Source: Hyphomicrobium sp. CS1BSMeth3
GTDB lineage: Bacteria > Pseudomonadota > Alphaproteobacteria > Rhizobiales > Hyphomicrobiaceae
Direction of reading: 5' to 3'
DNA: 64,000 nt
NCBI RefSeq assembly: GCF_900117415.1
Contig: NZ_FPEI01000005.1
Span: 1,240,001 to 1,304,000 of the forward strand
The notes beneath the pieces are model-generated. The model did not search any database. It was not told the DNA's origin and saw nothing but the letters and a program-made list of their open reading frames with translations. The first letter of the stretch is position 1. Each line of letters opens with the position of its first letter. Below, piece by piece: positions 49,904 through 58,845 of this stretch. A program made the position numbers and the translations under genes.

Positions 49904-50608
49904 ATGGCTGAGACAAAAGTGGCGGTCGTCACCGCCGGCGGTAGCGGCATGGGCGCGGGTGCCGCGCGCCGGCTCGCAGCGGACGGCTTCCAGATCGGCA
50001 TTCTGTCCTCGTCGGGCAAAGGCGAAGCGCTGGCGAAGGAGCTTGGCGGCATCGGTATTACGGGCTCGAACCAGTCGAACGATGACCTCAAGCGGCTGGT
50101 CGATGCGGTGATGGCCCGTTGGGGGCGCATCGACGTGCTGGTGAACAGCGGCGGTCACGGCCCGCGCGGCCCGATCCTCGATCTGACCGACGAGGACTGG
50201 CACCGCGGGCTCGACGTCTATCTGATGAATGTCATCCGGCCGACGCGGCTGATCGCGCCGATCATGCAGAAGCAGCGCGCGGGCTCGATCATCAATATCT
50301 CGACCTTTGCGACTTTCGAGCCCGACCCGGTGTTCCCGACGTCGGGCGTGTTTCGCTCGGGGCTTGCGGCCTATACGAAGCTCTTTGCCGACAAGTATGC
50401 TGCGGACAACGTGCGCATGAACAATGTGCTGCCGGGCTTCATCGACAGCCTCCCGGAGAAGGAGGAGTTCCGCAAGCGCATTCCCATGGGGCGCTATGGC
50501 CACAGCTCAGAGATCGCGGCGACCATCTCGTTTCTGGCCTCCGAGGGCGCAGGCTACATCACCGGCCAGAACATCCGCGTCGACGGCGGTATCACGCGCT
50601 CGGTTTGA
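49904..50608 (+). CDS. SDR-family protein lacking the canonical Tyr/Lys pair
   Basis: A 234-residue classical-type short-chain dehydrogenase. The nucleotide-binding TAGGSGMG (residues 10-17) and a C-terminal FLASEGAGYITGQNIRVDGG are intact. The active-site serine is present in NIS, but the usual YxxxK is replaced by a segment TSGVFRSGLAAYTKL that has no tyrosine-x3-lysine at the proper place, and NNAG is NSGG. It may use another catalytic scheme or have lost oxidoreductase activity. It starts 30 bases after ilvA and could be co-transcribed. Substrate unknown. Confidence 0.82.
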   Translation: MAETKVAVVTAGGSGMGAGAARRLAADGFQIGILSSSGKGEALAKELGGIGITGSNQSNDDLKRLVDAVMARWGRIDVLVNSGGHGPRGPILDLTDEDWHRGLDVYLMNVIRPTRLIAPIMQKQRAGSIINISTFATFEPDPVFPTSGVFRSGLAAYTKLFADKYAADNVRMNNVLPGFIDSLPEKEEFRKRIPMGRYGHSSEIAATISFLASEGAGYITGQNIRVDGGITRSV

Positions 50609-50612
50609 ACGG

Positions 50613-50641
50613 GGGCCCGCCGTCGCGAGGACGGTGGGTCC
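50613..50641. terminator. Hairpin between convergent genes
   Basis: A 12-bp stem with two G-U pairs on the plus-strand RNA (50613-50624 with 50630-50641) and a 5-base loop, placed four bases after the SDR stop and before the end of the convergent hydrolase gene. No long T tract follows, so termination may be partial. Confidence 0.5.
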
Positions 50642-50661
50642 AGAAGCTTAAGTCGTGATCT

Positions 50662-51606
50662 TCACTTCTTCCCCTTAACTTCCTCCGCCCAGCTCTGAGC
50701 CTTGCCGTAGCCGTCGAAGAACGGCAGCACGGTGCGCGGCAGCTCGGGGCTCATGAAAAGATCGTAGTGCGTAACGTTCGGCAGGATCGCGAGGCGGTTC
50801 TGCGGCATGGTCTCGCGCTGCCAGCCGGCATCGCGCAGGCCACCCCCGAGAAGCTGATAGAACTTCACGATGTGCTCGGGCCGGAACATGTCGCCGTCGC
50901 CATAGACGAGCATCACGGGCATCTTGAGCTTGGGCACCTCCGCGGACCAGTCGAAGGGCTTCTTGATCAGCACGCCCATGGCCTCGACGAGGCGCGGGAA
51001 ATCCTCCGGCTTCGGCGCGATCGCCACGTAGGACTGGTACATCGGCGTGTCCTTCATCATCGCCGCCATCTCCGCGCCGAGATGAGCCTGCTGGGCGAGG
51101 ATCTCGGGATAGAAGCCGTCGCGGGCCATGAGACCTGAAGCCAGGACGAGGCGGCGTACTTTGTGCGGGTGCTGGAGGGCAAGCTGGAAGCCGACGCCGC
51201 CGCCCATGGAATAGCCGAGCACGTCGGCCTGCTTGATGCCGAGGCTGTCCAGGATCGTCGCCATGTCGCGGCCCATGGCGTCGAGCTCGATCGGGCGATT
51301 GCCGAGCTCCGTGCGGCCGTGGCCGTGGAGGTCGACGCCGATCACCCGCCGCTTCTCGGCGAGCATCGGCAGGATCGGGGCGAACATGCCGGCGGAGCCG
51401 AGGCCGCCATGAAGGAGGAGCAGCGGCTCGCCGGAGCCGTGGATCTCGTAGTAGTAGCGGATGCCACCGGCTTCGACGTGGCCGGCCTCGATGCGCGCGG
51501 GCGCGGCAGCGGTCTTGCTCACGGTGGGCTCCTGGGCATGGGTGGGTGAGGTGAGAACGAGCGCCGCGGCAGCGGCATAAAGGGTGCTCAGCACAGAACG
51601 TTTCAT
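50662..51606 (-). CDS. Exported alpha/beta hydrolase
   Basis: A 314-residue alpha/beta hydrolase with an N-terminal signal peptide (MKRSVLSTLYAAAAALVL, cleavage after THA). Catalytic residues: nucleophile serine in GYSMGGG, an aspartate near YGDGDMF, and histidine in NVTHYD; the oxyanion loop is LLHGGLGSAG. It should act in the periplasm on an ester or lactone of unknown identity. The ATG at 51606 is preferred because the signal peptide starts there; the frame is open upstream without support. Confidence 0.85.
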   Translation of the reverse strand: MKRSVLSTLYAAAAALVLTSPTHAQEPTVSKTAAAPARIEAGHVEAGGIRYYYEIHGSGEPLLLLHGGLGSAGMFAPILPMLAEKRRVIGVDLHGHGRTELGNRPIELDAMGRDMATILDSLGIKQADVLGYSMGGGVGFQLALQHPHKVRRLVLASGLMARDGFYPEILAQQAHLGAEMAAMMKDTPMYQSYVAIAPKPEDFPRLVEAMGVLIKKPFDWSAEVPKLKMPVMLVYGDGDMFRPEHIVKFYQLLGGGLRDAGWQRETMPQNRLAILPNVTHYDLFMSPELPRTVLPFFDGYGKAQSWAEEVKGKK

Positions 51607-51817
51607 CGGAAATCCCCTGCGATGACGCTTGCAGGTCGTTTGCCTGGCAGGTGATGCGGCGGACAATGACCTTGCTGGTCATAGGACGAGGCTGGACTGG
51701 CCGAGCCGACAGGGAAAAAGAGAAATTTTTGCAGGCCTCATCGATGCGTCCGCGAGCGCTGGCCGGCCCTGCGCGCTTTCGCCGCCTTTGCGGCCACCAG
51801 AGGGCCATCACGCTTTC

Positions 51818-51846
51818 TTGACACCCCCCTGGGGCCTATCTATGGT
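51818..51846 (+). promoter_or_regulatory. Sigma-70-type promoter of the F0 ATP synthase operon
   Basis: A perfect -35 TTGACA (51818-51823), a 17-base spacer and TATGGT (51841-51846) as -10, about 60 bases before the atpI start. Spacing and -35 are optimal; the -10 has two differences from consensus. Confidence 0.65.
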
Positions 51847-51905
51847 CCCCCGCGCAGCTGGAAGCGGCCGTGCTCCGATCCTCGGAGCGCGTCGAGGCAG
51901 CCAAA

Positions 51906-52292
51906 ATGTCGGTCGACGGCAGCAAGCAACCCGATCCCCGCGGCGAGATCTCGCCGGAGGAGCGTGAGGCTCTGAGACGGCGATCGGAAGCGATTGGCCA
52001 GCGCCTGGACGAGGTCAAGCGCGAGCGCGAAGCGGTTCAACGGCCGAAACGCCCGGCGACCGCGGGACGCGCATTGCGTGCTTCTGCTGAGCTGATCGGC
52101 GGCATCGTGGCCGGCGGTCTGATCGGTTGGTATCTGGACGCATGGCTCGGCACTCAGAAGCCGGTCATGTTCGTCCTGTTCTTTTTGCTGGGCGCTGCCG
52201 CGGGCATCCTGAACGTCATCAGGGTCGCGATGCGCGAGAAGACGCCGCCGGCGCCGTCCGTCAGGGACGACGACGAGGACGAGAACAGGTAA
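51906..52292 (+). CDS. atpI: ATP synthase subunit I (AtpI-like)
   Basis: A 128-residue protein with a charged N-terminal half (residues 14-55, [15 protein letters not shown] and following) and two transmembrane helices at about 63-82 and 88-108 ([20 protein letters not shown], then [19 protein letters not shown]). This is the AtpI layout; it helps assemble the c-ring and may handle magnesium. Start chosen at ATG 51906; the frame is open 12 codons upstream. First gene of the F0 operon. Confidence 0.88.
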   Translation: MSVDGSKQPDPRGEISPEEREALRRRSEAIGQRLDEVKREREAVQRPKRPATAGRALRASAELIGGIVAGGLIGWYLDAWLGTQKPVMFVLFFLLGAAAGILNVIRVAMREKTPPAPSVRDDDEDENR

Positions 52293-52305
52293 GGGGCAGG
52301 GGCAC

Positions 52306-53070
52306 GTGGCTGCTGGCGCTGACGGGGTACATAGTCCGATTGCACAGTTCGAGATCAAAAGCCTCGTTCCGCTGAGGCTCTTCGGTTTCGATACGTCCTT
52401 CACGAATTCCGCGCTGTTCATGGTCATCGCGGTGGGGCTGATTTCCGCCTTCCTCATCATGTCGATGCGCGGGCGCTCGCTCGTGCCGACGCGGATGCAG
52501 TCGGTCGCCGAGGTGTTCTACGAGTTCGTCGCGAATACGGTGCGCGACAACGTCGGCCACGAGGGGATGAAGTTCTTCCCGCTGGTCTTCTCGCTCTTCA
52601 TTTTCGTGCTCGTCTGCAACCTGCTCGGCATGGTGCCGGGCATGTTCACGGTGACGAGCCACATCGTCGTCACGGCGGCGCTGGCGCTGCTCGTGATCGG
52701 CATTGTCATCGTTTACGGCGTCGCGACGCAGGGCACGCACTTCCTCAAGCTCTTCGTGCCGGACGTGCCGGCGCCGCTGCTGGTGCTCATGGTGCCGATC
52801 GAGGTCATCTCGTTCCTCTCGCGCCCGCTGAGCCTGTCGGTGCGTCTCTTCGCGAACATGCTCGCCGGGCACATCGCGCTCAAGATCTTCGCGGGCTTTG
52901 TCGGCTCGCTTCTGGCTGCGGGCGTGTGGGGTCTCATTTCGCCGCTACCGCTTCTGCTCGCCATCGCGCTGACGGCACTCGAGGTGCTGGTTGCGGTGCT
53001 GCAGGCCTACGTCTTCGCGGTGCTGACCTGCGTCTATCTCAACGATGCGGTGCACGGAGCCCACCACTAG
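52306..53070 (+). CDS. atpB: F0F1 ATP synthase subunit a
   Basis: A 254-residue membrane subunit. [20 protein letters not shown] contains the essential arginine facing the c-ring, and the C-terminal helix [21 protein letters not shown] is family-typical. With five to six helices it forms the proton half-channels. It starts with GTG, 13 bases after atpI. Confidence 0.96.
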   Translation: MAAGADGVHSPIAQFEIKSLVPLRLFGFDTSFTNSALFMVIAVGLISAFLIMSMRGRSLVPTRMQSVAEVFYEFVANTVRDNVGHEGMKFFPLVFSLFIFVLVCNLLGMVPGMFTVTSHIVVTAALALLVIGIVIVYGVATQGTHFLKLFVPDVPAPLLVLMVPIEVISFLSRPLSLSVRLFANMLAGHIALKIFAGFVGSLLAAGVWGLISPLPLLLAIALTALEVLVAVLQAYVFAVLTCVYLNDAVHGAHH

Positions 53071-53128
53071 GCGGCTCATCGCATCGACCCTATCAACCTA
53101 CACAGTCGATCAACCCAGGGAGATCATC

Positions 53129-53356
53129 ATGGATCCAGTGGCAGCAAAGTTCATCGGTGCGGGCATCGCGTGCCTCGGCATGGCCGGCGCCGGCATCGGT
53201 CTCGGCAACCTGTTCGGCCAGTTCCTCTCGGGCGCGCTGCGCAACCCGTCGGCGGCTGACGGCCAGCGTGGCACGCTGCTCCTCGGCTTCGCACTGACGG
53301 AAGCGCTCGGCATCTTCTCGCTGCTCATCGCGCTGCTGCTGCTCTTCGTCGTCTAA
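53129..53356 (+). CDS. atpE: F0F1 ATP synthase subunit c
   Basis: A 75-residue hairpin of two helices. The polar loop [11 protein letters not shown] joins them, and E58 in [10 protein letters not shown] is the ion-carrying carboxylate in helix 2. Several copies form the rotating ring. A short hydrophobic N-terminus [14 protein letters not shown] without extra signal is usual in alphaproteobacteria. An AGGGAG site precedes the ATG. Confidence 0.97.
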   Translation: MDPVAAKFIGAGIACLGMAGAGIGLGNLFGQFLSGALRNPSAADGQRGTLLLGFALTEALGIFSLLIALLLLFVV

Positions 53357-53461
53357 TACAGACGATCCTTTCGGCGGCAGGTTGAGAAGCGGCGGCCGCG
53401 GCCGCCGCACCGCGTATTCCGGCATCGGCATCGGCTGGTGCCAAACCTAGGGCAAGGCGCA

Positions 53462-54022
53462 ATGTCCATGTTGCTTCTCGGGGCGGTCGCAGTGACGACC
53501 GGCGAGTTCATTCCGAGCGCGGGTGCGCCGGATGTGTTCCCGCCGTTCGACCCGCGCACCTTCCCCTCGCAGCTCTTCTGGCTCGCCGTGACCTTCGGCG
53601 CGCTGTATTTCCTGATGGCGCGGATTGCGCTGCCGCGTATCGGCGAGGTCATCGAGGAGCGTCGCGACCGCATCCAGCGCGATCTCGACGAAGCTTCGCG
53701 CCTGAAGGCGGAGACGGACGCGGCGCTCAAGGCCTATGAGCAGTCGCTCGCGGATGCCCGCGGCAAGGCGCAGGGCCTCGCCAAGGAGACCCGGGACCGG
53801 CTCGCGGCCGAGACCGACGCCGAGCGCCATCGCGTCGAAGGCGAGCTCAACGCGAAGCTTGCCGAGACGGAGAAGCAGATCGCGGCGACCAAGGCGCGGG
53901 CGCTCGCCAGCGTCGACGAGATTGCCGCGAGCACGGCGGCGGACGTGGTCTCGCTGCTGACGGGCAAGGGTGCCTCGGATGACGAGGTGCGCCAGGCGCT
54001 CGCCAAGGCGCGGGCGGGCTGA
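53462..54022 (+). CDS. atpF': F0F1 ATP synthase subunit b'
   Basis: A 186-residue peripheral-stalk subunit. A single membrane helix (about 40-60, QLFWLAVTFGALYFLMARIA) precedes a long charged coiled coil (EERRDRIQRDLDEASRLKAE onward). Presence of a separate b and b' is usual in alphaproteobacteria. ATG 53462 is preferred; GTG 53438 is an in-frame alternative. b' and b form a heterodimer that holds F1 against rotation. Confidence 0.93.
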   Translation: MSMLLLGAVAVTTGEFIPSAGAPDVFPPFDPRTFPSQLFWLAVTFGALYFLMARIALPRIGEVIEERRDRIQRDLDEASRLKAETDAALKAYEQSLADARGKAQGLAKETRDRLAAETDAERHRVEGELNAKLAETEKQIAATKARALASVDEIAASTAADVVSLLTGKGASDDEVRQALAKARAG

Positions 54023-54051
54023 GGCGGCCGGATACGAAGGAAGCGACAGCT

Positions 54052-54537
54052 ATGTTCTTCAATCCTGAGTTCTGGGTCGCCATCGCGTTCTTCGCCTTCG
54101 TGGGTGTGCTCGTGAAGATGGGCGTGCCCTCGATGATCACGAAGTCGCTCGACGACCGCGCGGATGCCGTGCGCAAGGAGCTGGATCAGGCGCGCCGTCT
54201 ACGCGAGGAGGCGCAGGATCTGCTCGCAGATTACCAGCGCAAGCAGCGGGCGGCTGACGAGGAAGCCAGGGCGATCATCGAGACGGCGCGGCGCGAGGCT
54301 GAAGCCATGAAGGCCGAGAGCGCGCGCAGCCTCAAGGAGCAGCTCGAGCGGCGCACGCGGCTCGCCGAGGACAAGATCGCGCGCGCCGAGGCGCAGGCTG
54401 TCAGCGAAGTTCGCGCTGCTGCAGTCGATATCGCGATGTCAGCGGCGGAGCGCCTGATCGGCGACAAGCTCAAGACCGACGGCGGCGCCGATCTGGTCAA
54501 CCGCTCGATCCGTGATCTCAAGGGCAAGCTGAACTGA
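54052..54537 (+). CDS. atpF: F0F1 ATP synthase subunit b
   Basis: A 161-residue subunit b with one N-terminal membrane helix (FFNPEFWVAIAFFAFVGVLV) and a long coiled coil (DDRADAVRKELDQARRLREE and following), partner of b'. It is the last F0 gene; the F1 genes (atpHAGDC) are not here, as in many alphaproteobacteria, where the two operons are separate. A strong terminator follows 45 bases downstream. Confidence 0.95.
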   Translation: MFFNPEFWVAIAFFAFVGVLVKMGVPSMITKSLDDRADAVRKELDQARRLREEAQDLLADYQRKQRAADEEARAIIETARREAEAMKAESARSLKEQLERRTRLAEDKIARAEAQAVSEVRAAAVDIAMSAAERLIGDKLKTDGGADLVNRSIRDLKGKLN

Positions 54538-54581
54538 GGTTCGGCAGCGTCCTGCGGCGCGCTCAATCGATCAAATGAATT

Positions 54582-54607
54582 CGGGGCGCTCTTCGGCGCC
54601 CCGTTTT
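54582..54607 (+). terminator. Rho-independent terminator of the F0 operon
   Basis: Perfect 8-bp G+C stem CGGGGCGC/GCGCCCCG (54582-54589 with 54596-54603), 6-base loop, followed by TTTTATTT. It lies 45 bases after atpF. Confidence 0.9.
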
Positions 54608-54629
54608 ATTTGGTGCCCGGTGCTTGGTG

Positions 54630-54923
54630 CTAAGCCCGGCAGGGACGCGCGATGAACCGGCACGAGGTCCGCGCGCCGACCTTGCGGCAGATATCGCGGG
54701 CGCCGCGGGCGCGGCTCACCGAGGCATAGCGCGGGCCGAGCTGCCGGCGGACGGTCGTGCGCCACGTGTTGCGTGCGCTCAGGCGCGCACCGATGGCCGT
54801 GAGCGAGGTCTTGCCGACCGCAGTGACGACGTTCCTGGCGCAGACCTGCGCGTTTGCCGGGCCGCTCGCCGAGAGGGCGATGGTGACGGCAGCGGCCACA
54901 CCGAGCGCGAATTTCTTGATCAT
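54630..54923 (-). CDS. Small secreted cationic protein with four cysteines
   Basis: A 97-residue protein. The ATG at 54923 has a GGAGG site and begins a clear Sec signal peptide (MIKKFALGVAAAVTIALS, cleavage after PANA at about residue 25). The mature 72 residues are arginine-rich and carry four cysteines (C28, C79, C88, C95), enough for two disulfides. I do not recognise a family. Possible roles: envelope-binding or antimicrobial-like peptide; not determinable. It is a lone gene convergent with the F0 operon. Confidence 0.7.
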   Translation of the reverse strand: MIKKFALGVAAAVTIALSASGPANAQVCARNVVTAVGKTSLTAIGARLSARNTWRTTVRRQLGPRYASVSRARGARDICRKVGARTSCRFIARPCRA

Positions 54924-55050
54924 GGCTTCCTCCTTCACTGCTCCACTTATGTGGGGCGGATAGAACCACTGGTGACGTGCGAAATGGTGGCCCTCCGATG
55001 AAAACGCATTCATCGGTCGCGAGGTCATCATAGAGGAGCTGGGCGCCGCC

Positions 55051-55857
55051 TCAGGCGTTCAGAATCTTCAGAACCTGCGCGTGGAGTGCCGGATCGCCGG
55101 CCGCGAGAATCCGGCCGCCGTTCGTCGCTGGTTCGCCCTCCCAGGTCGTAATGCGACCGCCGGCTCGCTCGATGATCGGGATCAGGGCCACGACGTCGTG
55201 CGGCTTGAGGCCCGTCTCGATCAGGACGTCCGTATAGCCGCCGGCGAGCAGGCAGTAGCCGTAGCAGTCGCCGCCATAGCGGGTGAGACGCGCGCGCGCC
55301 GAGACCTCAAAGAACTTCCTGCGGTCCTGCTCGCCGATCAGATCCGGGCTCGTGGTGGTGAGGATGGCTTGCGCGAGCTTCGGGCAGGCGCGGGTCTTGG
55401 CGCGGCGCGTGCGCCCGTCCGCCGTGCGCCAGTGGGTGCCCGTGCGGCTCGACCAAATGCGCTCGCCGGTGAATGGCTGGTTCATCATGCCGAGCAGTGG
55501 CGTATCGCCGTCGAGCAGCCCGATCAGGGTGCCCCAGAGCGGGCTTCCTGTGATGAAGGCCTTCGTGCCGTCGATGGGGTCGATCACCCAGCGGTATCCG
55601 CTCGTGCCGTCGCCGTCGCGACTGCCGTGCTCCTCGCCCACAATCGCGTGCGAGGGATGGTGGCGCAGCAGGTAGCGGCTGATCACGCGCTCGGCGTCGC
55701 GATCGGCGGCCGTGACGGGGTCGAAACCATGCGCGCTGCCCTTGTCCTCGACGGCGATCGGCCGGCGGAAGCGGCGGAGGATGAGCTCGCCGGAGAGGTC
55801 AGCGAGCGTGTGCGCGGTCTCGAGCAGGGCGGCAAATGAGGTGGTCGACGGCTTCAT
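55051..55857 (-). CDS. hisN: Histidinol-phosphatase, inositol-monophosphatase-type
   Basis: A 268-residue IMPase-superfamily enzyme. VTAADRDAE, IVGEEHGS, WVIDPIDGTKAFITGSPLWG and GGDCYGYCLLAGGYTD, then LKPHDVVALIPIIERAGG, are the metal-binding and HisN-specific segments; the GGDCY motif is typical of the histidinol-phosphatase branch rather than of SuhB or CysQ. It removes phosphate from histidinol phosphate in histidine synthesis. Start ATG 55857 gives the normal length; the frame is open further upstream. Not in a his operon here. Confidence 0.87.
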   Translation of the reverse strand: MKPSTTSFAALLETAHTLADLSGELILRRFRRPIAVEDKGSAHGFDPVTAADRDAERVISRYLLRHHPSHAIVGEEHGSRDGDGTSGYRWVIDPIDGTKAFITGSPLWGTLIGLLDGDTPLLGMMNQPFTGERIWSSRTGTHWRTADGRTRRAKTRACPKLAQAILTTTSPDLIGEQDRRKFFEVSARARLTRYGGDCYGYCLLAGGYTDVLIETGLKPHDVVALIPIIERAGGRITTWEGEPATNGGRILAAGDPALHAQVLKILNA

Positions 55858-56158
55858 AGTGGGCGTCACAGGTGGTCTCGCGAGGGATGGGCAGTGCAGG
55901 GATCGTTGTGGCTTTTTGATCAATGATCAGTATCGGGATATGTGGCCTGTATGACGCACAAGGCTTTTCAACATGCGTCTTTCCGCATATTCTCGATGTG
56001 TTGACATTGCCGAATCAGCAGTGTGTTGGCATGGTCAAATCGTAGCTGCGATGACGATCTATCGTCGCTATTGCCCACTTCGGGCGTTTCCTCCCTAGAC
56101 TTGGGCCGTTCTTTGGTGAGCGGCCCCTTTGTTCTCTAAGCGCCACAGCGCTTAGACT
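55858..56158. other. Gene-free stretch with hairpins
   Basis: No gene seen. A perfect 9-bp hairpin TCTAAGCGC/GCGCTTAGA with loop CACA lies at 56135-56156, directly after the DUF4139 gene's stop; it lacks a T tract but could end or protect that transcript. A second possible stem GGGCCG/CGGCCC lies at about 56103-56126. The remainder is AT-richer than its surroundings and probably holds the hisN promoter. Confidence 0.45.
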
Positions 56159-57868
56159 TCAGCGGCCGTACATAACGCGCTTACCTGCTGGCCACGACAC
56201 CCGATAACCGAATTCGATCTGCCGCTCCTCGTCGGGCTGGAGCTGCGCTTCCCAGGCCAAAACCCCGCGCTTTTCATCGACATCACGTCGCGTCGGCGGC
56301 GTCTTGCCGGTCAGCTCCACCTTGATGTCCTGCTGCCGCGAGGTCGGAATATTGTCGAGCACGGAGACGGCAATGGCGCGCTCGTGGAGGTTCTTGATCG
56401 AGATGCGGAAGGCGCGCGTATCGGTCTGCTGTGAAGAAATGAGGCCGGTCTCCCCACGCTTGTCCTCGACGGTCGCATAGCGAATGCGGACCGAATCGTC
56501 CCCACCGAAACCGATTTCGTGCTCCTGTCCTGGCCCGAGCAGCGGCAGCTTGCCGGTGCCGACATAGGTCCCGTCGCGGAAGAGGGCGATCGTGCCGGGA
56601 AGGTAGGCCGCGGCCTTCGGCGCGGCGAGCTTGGCGTAGAGATAGGCCTGGGTTCGCAGGCGCGGCACGGCGCGCGCGAGGAGGCTCGGCTCGACCTTCG
56701 CCTCGTCGATCAGGGCGCGCTTGACCTCGCCGGTGGTGAAGACTGTCACCCGGCCAGGGATGTCGAAGCGGGCCTGGAAGGCGGAGATCTCGGCGCCTGC
56801 CCGCTGTTCGCCCATAGCAACTTCTTCATCCTGCAGTTTCTCCGCGGCTGCGGCTGCGGCTTCGCCGGCGGGGGCGCCGCCATCGGCGCGACGAGCCCTG
56901 CTGGCTAGTGCCGTCGGCGGCGGTGCGCTTGCGACCGGCCGTGGTTGCGGCAGGTCGGGGATGAAGTCCACGGCAATGGCATCGAGGGTTGGCGCCGAGG
57001 CACCATTTGCCGGCCGCGCTGTCGAAAGCGTCAACGCGACATCCCGCCAATCCTCGCCCGTACGCTGTTGGACAGCGGCGCGGCGCACGAGCGTCAGGCT
57101 CGGCGCCACATTCCGTGCGCCCGTGCTGAGGCGCGCATCATAGAGGGACTGCCAGGAGGCGGACGGGACCTGGTAGCGCAGCAGCAGATTGGCCTCGAGC
57201 GCTGCCGCGGCGGTCACGTGGACGCGTACTTCCGTGCGCGCATCCTCGATCGGAGCAAGGTCGGAGAGCGCGCGCTCGAGATCGGCGATGCGGCGGTCGA
57301 ACTCGCGCACTTTCAGGCCAGCCGCGAGGCGTGCTTTCTCGGCCTCGGCGAGCCGGCTGCCGATCAGGACGAAGACATCGCCCCACGCTTCTCCCTTCTC
57401 TGCCTTGTCGTCCGGCTTCGCGCCGGGGCGCGACGGCAGCGCGACAAGCCCTTCGACGAAGCGCTTCTGGGCATCGGCGGCGTCCATTTCCGCGGCAACG
57501 AGCGCGCGCTCGTCCTGCAGCTTCTCGATGGCCTCCTCGAGCTTGCGCCGCTCGCTCTTGCTGACGACCGGGTCGAGATGCGGAATCTCGACACGGCGCG
57601 TGTCGACGGAGCCCATGTCGAGCTTGCCGGTGCTGCGGCCCTCGATGCGGATCGAGCCGTCGATGGCCTGCGCGGGGAGATCCTTGAAGACGATCAGATG
57701 CTCGCCCTGCGGAATCTTGAGCTGTGCCGTGCGCGTCACCTCGGCACCGCGAGAAAAGACCGTTACCGCCGTGATCGTGGACGTGCCGCCAATCTCCGCC
57801 GCGGCGACGGGCATGGCCGCCATCGCCACGGCGGCGGCCGCCACGAGCCACCGAACTTCGATACGCAT
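56159..57868 (-). CDS. DUF4139 (mucoidy inhibitor MuiA-like) protein, exported
   Basis: A 569-residue protein with a signal peptide (MRIEVRWLVAAAAVAMAAMP, cleavage after VAAA). The N-terminal DUF4140 domain begins TAVTVFSRGAEVTR, then a coiled coil (about 95-190), and the C-terminal DUF4139 domain runs from about 205 to the end (RYQVPSASWQSLYDARLST, LFRDGTYVGTGKLP and LLGPGQEHEIGFGGDDSVR). MuiA-like proteins are widespread but of unknown function; the name comes from a Streptomyces gene. An alanine/proline-rich linker near 310-360 is less conserved. Confidence 0.85.
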   Translation of the reverse strand: MRIEVRWLVAAAAVAMAAMPVAAAEIGGTSTITAVTVFSRGAEVTRTAQLKIPQGEHLIVFKDLPAQAIDGSIRIEGRSTGKLDMGSVDTRRVEIPHLDPVVSKSERRKLEEAIEKLQDERALVAAEMDAADAQKRFVEGLVALPSRPGAKPDDKAEKGEAWGDVFVLIGSRLAEAEKARLAAGLKVREFDRRIADLERALSDLAPIEDARTEVRVHVTAAAALEANLLLRYQVPSASWQSLYDARLSTGARNVAPSLTLVRRAAVQQRTGEDWRDVALTLSTARPANGASAPTLDAIAVDFIPDLPQPRPVASAPPPTALASRARRADGGAPAGEAAAAAAEKLQDEEVAMGEQRAGAEISAFQARFDIPGRVTVFTTGEVKRALIDEAKVEPSLLARAVPRLRTQAYLYAKLAAPKAAAYLPGTIALFRDGTYVGTGKLPLLGPGQEHEIGFGGDDSVRIRYATVEDKRGETGLISSQQTDTRAFRISIKNLHERAIAVSVLDNIPTSRQQDIKVELTGKTPPTRRDVDEKRGVLAWEAQLQPDEERQIEFGYRVSWPAGKRVMYGR

Positions 57869-57908
57869 TACCTGTGCTCCGGTAGGTGCATTCTGGGCTC
57901 GGCCAATG

Positions 57909-58691
57909 TCAGACTACCGGACAGGCGCCGCCGTCGATGTTGATGGCGGTGCCGGTGATATAGGAGCCCGCGTCCGACGCGAGGAACAGCACCATGTTGG
58001 CGAACTCCTCCGCGGTGCCGACCCGCTTCATCGGAATGTCCTTGCCCATGTCCTCGTAGTAGGCCTCGAGGCTGCGCCCCTTGTTCTCCTGGGCGTGACG
58101 CTGCACCCACTGGTCGCTCTCGATGCGCCCGACGAGCACGGCATTGACGAGCACGTTGTGGGGCGCGCCCTCGCCAGCCAGCACCTTGGTCAGCGCCATG
58201 CCGGCGGCGCGGGAAACGGCGGTCGGCGCCCGGCCGGCCGCGGGTGCCTTGGCGCTCGTGTTGAGGACATTGATGACGCGGCCGAATCCGCGCGCCTTCA
58301 TGCCGGGAAAGGCGAGCCGGCAGAGACGAATGGCGGCGAACAGCTTGAGATCCAGGTCGGCCTGCCAGACTTCGTCCGTGATCGTCTCGAATTGGCCTGT
58401 CTTGGAGGTGCCGGCATTGTTGACCAGCACGTCGAGGGAGCCGAGCGCCTTTTCGGCGGCCGCGAAGACGCGCGCGCAGTCTTCCGCCTTGCCCATGTCG
58501 CCGGTGATTGTGACGATCTTGCCCGAGCCAGCCGTCTCGAGCTCGCGCTTGGCCGCATCAAGCCCCGCCTGGTTTCGGGCGACGATGGCGACATTGGCGC
58601 CCGCGCCGAGAAATGCCCTGGAAATGGCGAGGCCGATCCCCTTGCTGGCGCCAGTGATGAGCGCGTTGCGCCCGCGCATTTGAAGCTGCAC
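57909..58691 (-). CDS. SDR-family protein lacking the canonical Tyr/Lys pair (second)
   Basis: A 260-residue short-chain dehydrogenase-like protein. The cofactor motif ITGASKGIG is at about 11-19, and DVLVNNAG is intact. The catalytic serine-containing strand reads NVLNTSAKAPAAGRAPTAVSRAAG: where YxxxK is expected there is no tyrosine and lysine is replaced by arginine. The C-terminus FLASDAGSYITGTAINIDGG is normal. It starts with GTG at 58691 after a GGGGAG site. It is divergent from uvrD. A branch of the family with VSRAAG is common in alphaproteobacteria; activity unknown. Confidence 0.82.
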   Translation of the reverse strand: MQLQMRGRNALITGASKGIGLAISRAFLGAGANVAIVARNQAGLDAAKRELETAGSGKIVTITGDMGKAEDCARVFAAAEKALGSLDVLVNNAGTSKTGQFETITDEVWQADLDLKLFAAIRLCRLAFPGMKARGFGRVINVLNTSAKAPAAGRAPTAVSRAAGMALTKVLAGEGAPHNVLVNAVLVGRIESDQWVQRHAQENKGRSLEAYYEDMGKDIPMKRVGTAEEFANMVLFLASDAGSYITGTAINIDGGACPVV

Positions 58692-58831
58692 GTGTTTCTC
58701 TCCCCGTAGACGGTCCTTCGCTGCGCCGGAACAGTACGCTGGGCCGCTCGGCAAAGAAAGCCGTGTTATCAGCCCGGTAGGGTTCTCCGGGGCGAGGAAC
58801 AAACGCCGAATTGTTGCCGCCGATCCCGTGC

Positions 58832-58837
58832 TATAAG
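58832..58837 (+). promoter_or_regulatory. Possible -10 box of uvrD
   Basis: TATAAG eight bases before the uvrD ATG, with a TTGTTG -35-like box 15 bases upstream (58811-58816). If real the message would be leaderless or have a very short leader. Weak evidence. Confidence 0.3.
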
Positions 58838-58845
58838 GCCCTGTC

